Source: Paracamarosporium sp. OC-R06-R3
Taxonomy: Eukaryota > Ascomycota > Dothideomycetes > Pleosporales > Didymosphaeriaceae
Length of the DNA: 64,000 nucleotides
Direction of reading: 5' to 3'
NCBI GenBank assembly: GCA_019828545.1
Contig: JACVRA010000171.1
Span: 496,001 to 560,000 of the forward strand
Both the position numbers and the translations under genes were made by a program. This document shows, in pieces, positions 57,340 through 64,000 of this stretch; position 1 is the first letter of the stretch, and every line of letters starts with the position of its first letter. The notes beneath the pieces were generated by a model. That model did not search any database, was not told the DNA's origin, and saw nothing but the letters and a program-made list of their open reading frames with translations.

Positions 57340-58580
57340 CTAATCCAAGCTCTGAATCTGCACCTTGATGCATCCGGTTTTCGGATCCGCCGCCGTCTTG
57401 AACGCCTCAACTGCCTCCTCAAGGTTGAACCGATGTGTAACGAGCGGTCTCAAATCGATAAGTCCGTTCTGCACTAACCGGATGGCCTTTGGCCAGGTGT
57501 TTGCATAGCGGTACTGGAATTGCAAGTCGACTTCACGGGTGGACAGGCGCATAAAGGGAATCTTCATCTCGTTCTTACCGACGCCGATGACGAAGACTTT
57601 GCCACCAAACTTGACGGCTTGGATGGCGCCGTTGATGGAGGACTCGACGCCAGTGCATTCCATTGCTGTGGAATGTTAGTATCTTGGGAGTGAATACGTA
57701 ACGAGGTAACACTCACCAACAGCGGGCTCAATCCCCATGGTTGCAACAACCTTCTCCCGGAAGTCATCAGGCGTATGGCTGAACTCCACCTTGTGCGTAA
57801 GAATGTTAGGGATGATCTTCTTCGCGAAGTCCAACCGTCCCTGATCAATGTCGGTAATCAGCAACGGCGCTGCGCCGGCAGCCCGGCAGCAGAGCGCAGT
57901 GACAAGTCCAATTGGGCCGGCACCGCATACCACCACTGGATCACCCAGCTTCACGCCCGCGCGATCCATACCAGCAAGTGCAACGCTCAGCGGCTCTAGC
58001 ATCGCACCGTCCTCCCATGTCAGGTTATCGGGCAGTTTGTGGCACCAGACGGCTGGATGTTTTAGGTAGCGGCGCAGAAGGCCGGGTACAGGAGGTGTGG
58101 AGAGGAATAGGACACTTTCGCAACCGTTGTAGCGGCCTGTGAGACAGGGCTCGCAGGCGTGGCAAGGGATGTTGGGCTCGATGGCAACACGATCACCTGG
58201 TTTTATGCTTTTGACTGAGGGGTGGACGGCGAGGACTTGAGCGGAGGACTCGTGGCCAAGAATGTGGGTGTCTTCGACTATCATGGGACCGATGCAGCCC
58301 TGAAATTACCATCAGACCAAGACTTGCAATGTAGTTGAGGCATTGCAATGCGATTGAAAAGGAAAAGAAGACGTACAGCGTGCCAGAAGTGAATATCACT
58401 GCCGCAAATACCAGTGCTCTTGATATTCAGCAGAACCTCTCCCTCCTTCAAATCTCCGCCATTCTGGACACTCTCCAAGCTAGGCTCGGCCTCAGCAACC
58501 CAGAGCTCGTGCGCAGGATTTGTGTAAACTCCAATGTTCGCCTTGCTCGGCTTAACCTCAGTGACTGTCGTTGTGCTCAT
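57340..58580 (-). CDS. LAD1: L-arabinitol 4-dehydrogenase
   Basis: Oxidises L-arabinitol to L-xylulose with NAD+ in the fungal L-arabinose catabolic pathway; cytosolic. Exons 58580-58377, 58299-57717 and 57665-57340 give 370 residues. Catalytic zinc ligands lie in [15 protein letters not shown] (C59) and HILGHESS; the structural-zinc loop is [16 protein letters not shown]; the nucleotide-binding motif is [13 protein letters not shown]. The blocks [30 protein letters not shown] and [15 protein letters not shown] match LAD proteins of Hypocrea and Neurospora very closely, better than sorbitol or xylitol dehydrogenase. A palindromic CCCCGCGGGG about 157 bases upstream of the ATG could bind the carbon repressor CreA. 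Confidence 0.92.
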
Positions 58581-59585
58581 CGTGTAAAGTTCCTCCTTCA
58601 ATTTCAAGGGTATCTTCCAAAGACGCAGATGCAACGATACTCGAGCTACCCGAAAGCAAAGGTAACACAATATAAATAGTACGATTGGAGAAAAAAGGAG
58701 TGCGTTGCTAGATCACCTGCTTCACAAAAAAGATTGCCCCGCGGGGATTTTATGTCCCGCGCAAGCTACCCCTCCATTCGTCACAACTAGTTCATTCCTA
58801 GCTTCCGACAAGGGTGCCAGAGGGTACATTTCCACGAATGGTAATCCGCCAAAGCCGCTACGGGCCATTCACAAGCGAAGGCGTTCCAGGTGTGGCTCAC
58901 ATGTGGGCCTCGTTGAGCTGCATGATTTTTCCGGCGGTTTCACTTCTCACGATGTCAGCGTTTGGTGTTGAGGGGTGACGGGGACATACGCGAATTACCG
59001 CGGTACGCGGGGCGCTTGGCGGAGGTCTAGATCGTCTTGAGGGTGGGATGTTGTCCGCTTTACGAATACGGCGGAAGGTGGTGAGGATTTGCTTTTGTCT
59101 CTCGGTTGCGGATTCGTCGGTTTTGATCGGTCTGCTAGAAGGGGCAAATCGCCAGACTTTGTTCCCATGCAGAGCTTGTAGTCATGCCTCCATAAAACGT
59201 AGTCTATCCTCACACCCCTGTAGACCTCCACAAAACTAGAAAAGTCATTCACTGATCGTCTTCCTCTCAAGGCCATGAACACCCTGCAACATGAGCCAAT
59301 ATCAGTCTCCATTTATTGAAGCAATAAGTATTCTCGCTACCAATAGCAGACCAATTTATATACAAGAAGCCAACAATCCTCGCCGATGTGCATAGCCTCT
59401 AGCTCGAGTCTAAAAGATAACGCCCCGCTAAGCCAGTGAGAAATGCATTAAAACAAACATCCCATCATGACATGCCACTGACTGCGCACAATCCAAAACG
59501 CCTCACCTCGAGATGAATAACAAAAACCGTTGACCGAGAGTATTGCCGCCCAACCCTAACCTATGGTATCTCAAAATCAAGAAAC
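58581..59585. other. Intergenic region with LAD1 promoter
   Basis: About 1.0 kb between the start of LAD1 and the stop of the RING-H2 gene, both minus strand. It holds the CreA-like palindrome (58737-58746). Nothing else identified. Confidence 0.5.
58737..58746. promoter_or_regulatory. Possible CreA site upstream of LAD1
   Basis: CCCCGCGGGG contains GCGGGG on both strands, matching the CreA consensus SYGGRG twice in inverted overlap, 157 bases before the LAD1 start. Pentose-catabolism genes are known to be carbon-repressed in ascomycetes. Confidence 0.45.
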
Positions 59586-61414
59586 TCATCTGAAGCCTGG
59601 AAAGATCTTGTTCAAGCCACGCCTCCACCGCGAGCGTCCTTGCTCCTCCTCTTCAACATCGTGCGGTATGTGCCGATTCCCAAGAAGTGTAAGAGCCCGC
59701 TGGCGCGCCCATTCTCTGCGTTGATGCGGTTGGTCAGAGGGGGGCTCCGGACACTCTTCAGTACCGTTCGCATGCACGGGTTGTGGTGCTGCGACGATCT
59801 CTGGTGATACGCTTGCATTGGTGTTTGGTCCTATAGCAGGGGTTCTAATTGTCCCCGAGGACATTTCGATATCGAAAGGTCGTGGTTGCGTTCTCGTTGG
59901 TGCACTGAATATTCTGCGACCGCCGGAGGAACTATGGACTCGTGCACGGAGGGAGTCATATGCACCAGGAAGCCGAGCTACAATGTTTGCCGGGGAATGG
60001 GTCTGACCAGACGCGTTGCGTGCTCTGTGGCTGATAATTCGCTCTCGCCGAACCATGACATTGGTGATTTTCGCCGGACAATAACCAGTTGGCAATACGC
60101 TCTGCTTGCATATCGGGCAAAGGCTACTATTATTGAGCAGGAAAGGGTCGATACAGTCGACATGAAAAATGTGCCGGCACGGTAGCTCCCTGACCTGCGA
60201 TTCATTGGGCTCAAAGTCGTCCAAACAAATCGGACAAGTAGATTGCGCGAAGACAGCGGACGCCCGTGTTGCGGAGGCATTTTCTGGGGCAGAAGATCGT
60301 CGGCTGAGCGGGACCATCTTCAGACCTTGCTCAGCATCGATGTTCGCGGACGCTTGGACAACGCTCTTTTCGCCCTGTCCGGGCTCACCGAGATAAGCAT
60401 ATACAGGGAGTTTTGTCAGATATGTTTCAGGCACGGTGAGTCGTTTAACTCCCAGTGCTTCCAAGTCCACTTCACCATTGATGATACGTCGTCGCAGCGC
60501 ATTGCGTCGCCTTCTTTGCACGAGGTGCATACAAAGAGATGTAGCGCCAATGACCAAGATGAGAAGGCCTAAAACTATGACCAAAAAGACCCATAAGCTG
60601 GGAAGCTGGGTACCAGAGTCTACGCTATTTAGTCATGCTTGCTGTTAGAGCCAGAACACACACACCTGCGGTAACCTTTGCCCACAACCGAATATAATCT
60701 GTTGACTCATACTGAAGTTTGAACGAATCTCCGTTAGGCACGGTAGAAATGTTGCCCGAATACAAGCTCAATTGATGGGCGATAAGAGTGCCGCTTGCTC
60801 CTGGAATAGCATATGTAGGAAATTGGTTGTCGAATTGCCAGCTTCCGCCATCATTCAAAGCCCATGCTACATCATTCGTCTCTGGAGGGGTAGCCGTCGA
60901 ATTGCCGGGTTTGTACACGATGAATGCCTTGACTGGCTCGTTTCGGGCCGTTGCGAAGTACTCTTTGATACATGTCGGAGAGAACCACGGAGCGACTGCG
61001 ATGAGAGCATATCCAGAATCTGAAGGGAGATTTTTCAGGCGCGTCGCATTTTTTGCAATATATTCCTTCTCAGAGTCCCTGCACTCTTCTGTCTGCAGGT
61101 CCGGCACGTAGAGGATGCCATATGGGTCGTCTCCACGCTCGACGCCCTTCGAAGAAAGGGTTTGTATATTATCTCGTATCGGGAAGTAGAAGGATTCGTT
61201 CAACTATAATCGGTGGCTACTTAGTTTATGGCTGGGTAAGAGATGTTTGGATGAGCGTACGGGAAGCGTATCGAAATGATCATCTATTGTCTCGGAGCGA
61301 TCTGGGTCGGGAAAGTCGATGGTGATGACGTTGATACTTTCGGCGCCTGTGCAAAGGGGTCAGCGTACGTCCCGGGCGTGTGGTGAGAGCGGAAGTCGGG
61401 AGTGACGTACTCAT
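59586..61414 (-). CDS. Transmembrane RING-H2 finger protein, about 553 aa
   Basis: Exons 61414-61411 (only ATGA), 61346-61261, 61203-60666 and 60619-59586. The second to fourth exons are well supported by frame and splice sites; the four-base first exon is a proposal, because no other upstream ATG gives the right phase. The N-terminal ~215 residues resemble a protease-associated lumenal domain (GYALIAVAPWFSPTCIKEYF, KAFIVYKPGN). A membrane segment (LWVFLVIVLGLLILVIGAT) follows, then a RING-H2 finger: CPICLDDFEPNE, LPCRHIFHVDCIDPF, LCPICK. Architecture fits endosomal or vacuolar PA-TM-RING ubiquitin ligases. A signal peptide would be expected but is not visible, so the true start may differ. 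Confidence 0.8.
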
Positions 61415-62092
61415 GGCGGCGATTGGATAGCGGAGTGAAAGCGGGAGGGATGTTGTCGCGCACGCTGTAATCACTGCTCATAGCGGGACAAGGCGATTAC
61501 GCAACCGTTCAAGACATTGCGACACATGTCAAAGCAACGAAGGTATCGAAGAAAAGGTGGCGGCGAGACGGCGGGCGACCCAAGCTGGGTTATGTGGAGG
61601 CTGGGGCTGGAGGGGAAGCCGGGGCTGCCGCCGCCAAGCATGCAGAAAGCTTAGCGAAGCTTATCTAGCGGGCCAGAGGGTGCATGTCGATCCTTTGCAC
61701 GTGTTGTTGAGCCCTGGGCGGACGCAGAAGGAGGATTGGACATGATCAGTGAAGGTTGTCGCGTTCTGTTGTCACAGAGACTTGAGCGGTTTGGCGGTTG
61801 TTACGCATTGTGGGCTGGGGATGGGCAATTGCCAATGCGAATGGCCCTTGGCGCTCTTCCCTCGCGTCGTGCGTCGTGCGGCCGCAACCAACGCAACCGT
61901 GAACAGCCTCAGTCGACGACGCCCCGCCATCGTTGTTCCTCACGTCCGGCGCATCAAACGAAGAGCTTGCGTGTGCGCCGCCGCCGGTTCCCGCTACATT
62001 CACTGTCCTCTCCGTCATCGGTAGCCGTCCGCGCCCTGTGACGACGCCTCCCCGCTACATTCCTCACGCCGTGGAGCGCTAGCACGGCAAAC
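61415..62092. other. Divergent promoter region
   Basis: About 680 GC-rich bases between the RING-H2 gene (minus) and NGG1 (plus), probably a shared promoter. Open frames on both strands here overlap and have unusual Arg-rich composition; none is called. Confidence 0.5.
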
Positions 62093-64000
62093 ATGTCGAA
62101 GAACACAAGCAGCAAGGGCAAGGCGAAACCGGGATCGAAACCCTCAGGCCCACCACGGAGTCGCAATACGACGCCCCTGCCCAACGTGCGCAATTCCGTC
62201 GAGCCGTCGTCATCGCATTCTTACTTCAGGACAAATCTGAATGCTCTGTCCAAGAAGTGCGATGTCACCATCGAAGATATCCTAGACCGCCCCGGCGGCA
62301 ATTCCCAGTCGTCTCAGCCGGTACCCTCGAGCGCCTTATTGATTAGCATGCGTGAGGCCATCGAGAATAAAGTGCTCGGCAATATCCAGAAGCGATGCGA
62401 TGTGTCCAACAGTGCGCTCAGAGAGCTCCAAGGTCTTAAGAAGAACCGGCCTTCACACGACCGAGACAAGGACCGGACGACCGATAAAGATATTGAGGAG
62501 CGTAAGCACAAATTGAAAAAGATCAAGAAAGCGGCGGCTGAAGACGAGCGGCCTCTTGCAGTAGGTGCCCATGGTGTTGCACGGCAAGACGGGGTTGACC
62601 TTCATAAAGGCAAGCCTTTTATTTATCTCATTGTTTCCTTATACGCACTTTACCTTCACCACGGTGGGGACAACAGCTTCCACTATCAACAACGCCGCAG
62701 ACTGATCTCGGCACCATGTCGTTCGGTAAAATTGGTTTACAGTCGAATTATATTCCGCTAACATTCGGGCAGACAACTCTTCCACGCTATCTTCACCCAC
62801 CTCCCCGACTGCACCCTCAGCTGCTGGCACTGGCCCAGCCGATGCACCTTCGCCCACCGATACCGATGCCTCGCACCAGCCCCCGCCTGCTCCTGCGGTG
62901 CCGCAATTTCAAACTTTTGGTCCTGATCCGTCCAAGTTCGACGACCCGACAATATATCACATTCGAGATGTTACCCCCGGCATGAGCGTGGAGGAAAGAA
63001 GGGAGATATACTGCGTTGCTGATTACCCGGAAGGCGACTTGCAGGACAAAACCGCAGGAATACCGCCAGACAAGGACTTTTCGAATGCAAAACCGGCAAC
63101 CCAAGTCAACGCCAGCGTGTTTGCGAATTATGTGGAGCCGTATATACGGCGCTTGACCGAGGAAGACATGGCCTTTCTCAAGGAGCGCGGCGATCGTCTG
63201 AGTCCTTTCGTGCTTCCTAGGAGAGGTGCGAGGTATTACAAAGATATTTGGGCAGAGGAAGATGGTCAGATGTATGCTGAGAATAACGATCGCTTGCCAC
63301 CAAACGAAGCACGAGGCTCGTACGAGAACATGACGGACGATTTCTTGACAACAGAAGACATCTCAGCAGGTCCCTTGTTATCCCGTTTACTCGCCACACT
63401 CCGTCCGGAGGGCCGAGGGCCATCAGGTAATTCTAATGATGCCAATGGCATCAATGGCGATGCTATGGACATTGATGAGGGCGCTGGGGCGCCAACCGAG
63501 ACCAACGACAATTCCCTACCAGCCGCAACTCAACTATCCGAACTTGTACAACAGGGCTGGAAAGCACCACCGGTAGGCGCGCGAACAGATTACGCCTCGC
63601 TTAATGAACGTATTCTCCTGGAACTGAAGCACAACGGAATAATCACCGACGCTGACACGGAAACCACAGCCTTCGACTACGACTCCCACTTCGACGATGA
63701 AATAGCTGCCCGTCTACGGGTTCTCCAGGACGAACTTCGCAAGCAGTCTATCATTAACGGCGCGCGAAAACAGCGTCTTCTCGAACTTACAGATGCGCGC
63801 ATGGCACAGCAGGAGTACAATGACATCGCGGATGATCTTGACGGTCAGCTGAACCAAGCGTACCTGAAGCGCAACCGCAATATTGGAAAGGGCAAGAAGC
63901 AAGCGAAGCGACCAGGCGGTGCGGGTGGTGGATCTCATCCTGTGCCCAATGCCGGGGTTACGAGGCCTGGCGTGGGCGAGCCTATTCGCACGCTGATGGA
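62093..64000 (+). CDS. NGG1: SAGA/ADA complex subunit Ngg1 (Ada3), 5' part
   Basis: Ada3 links the acetyltransferase Gcn5 and Ada2 in SAGA and ADA complexes that acetylate histones; nuclear. Exon 1 62093-62609; exon 2 62773-64000, still open at the window edge. The best joining is a GC-AG intron (62610-62772, donor AAAG|GCAAGC, CTAAC branch site just before the acceptor). Ada3 marks: VGAHGVARQDGVDLHK in exon 1; FGPDPSKFDDPTIYHIRDVT, TPGMSVEERREIYCVADYPE, DKDFSNAKPATQV, YVEPYIRRLTEEDMAFLKER, DEISAG-like EDISAGPLLSRLLATLRPE, and the C-terminal region RMAQQEYNDIADDLDGQLNQ, RPGGAGGGSHPV, RPGVGEPIRTLM. The final ~60-100 residues lie beyond the window. Confidence 0.9.

Overview
The window looks like a chromosomal segment of a filamentous ascomycete (Pezizomycotina, most likely a Dothideomycete). 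Evidence: dense genes with introns of about 45-130 nt, CTAAC/CTGAC branch points, fungal-only protein classes (Zn2Cys6 factor, DUF3505/OrsD-like factor, CAP10/GT90 glycosyltransferase, L-arabinitol dehydrogenase, Ser/Tyr-rich wall-type protein) and a 5' gene whose N-terminus belongs to a conserved hypothetical family I associate with Dothideomycetes. Exons were joined by hand from splice signals, reading frame and protein similarity from memory; no alignment was run.

Layout. 0-8.5 kb: end of an unidentified upstream gene, a seven-exon conserved hypothetical gene, a peroxisomal D-amino-acid oxidase (ends SKL) and a WW-domain protein. 9-16.2 kb (minus): F-box, C3HC4 RING and ZZ zinc-finger proteins, plus one doubtful tiny gene. 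17-26.5 kb: Zn2Cys6 transcription factor, secreted family I inorganic pyrophosphatase, MDR oxidoreductase, DUF3505-type regulator, small membrane protein. 27-29.7 kb (minus): NADH-cytochrome b5 reductase MCR1 and a GFA-type enzyme ending in SKL. 31-33 kb: acidic orphan gene with a frame change. 35.4-37.4 kb: secreted repeat-rich protein behind a 2.2 kb upstream region. 37.4-43.9 kb: gene-poor, orphan-rich block in which two minus-strand genes share a near-identical core promoter. 43.9-50.4 kb: amidohydrolase with a GC-AG intron, GT90 glycosyltransferase, F-box protein, small secreted protein. 50.4-54.2 kb: 3.8 kb with no gene I can support. 54.2-64 kb: ACC-synthase-like PLP enzyme divergent from a HAD dehalogenase, L-arabinitol 4-dehydrogenase, a transmembrane RING-H2 protein, and the first part of the SAGA subunit gene NGG1/ADA3, cut by the window end.

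The genes do not form a recognisable biosynthetic cluster. Links that can be argued are local: two enzymes carry a peroxisomal SKL tail (D-amino-acid oxidase and the GFA-type protein), two gene pairs are divergent and may share promoters (PLP enzyme/dehalogenase, RING-H2/NGG1), and several ubiquitin-type adaptors (two F-box, two RING) occur. The most unusual items are the duplicated core promoter around 40-42.4 kb, two GC-AG introns, the SKL-tagged GFA protein, the secreted pyrophosphatase and the orphan gene at 31-33 kb.
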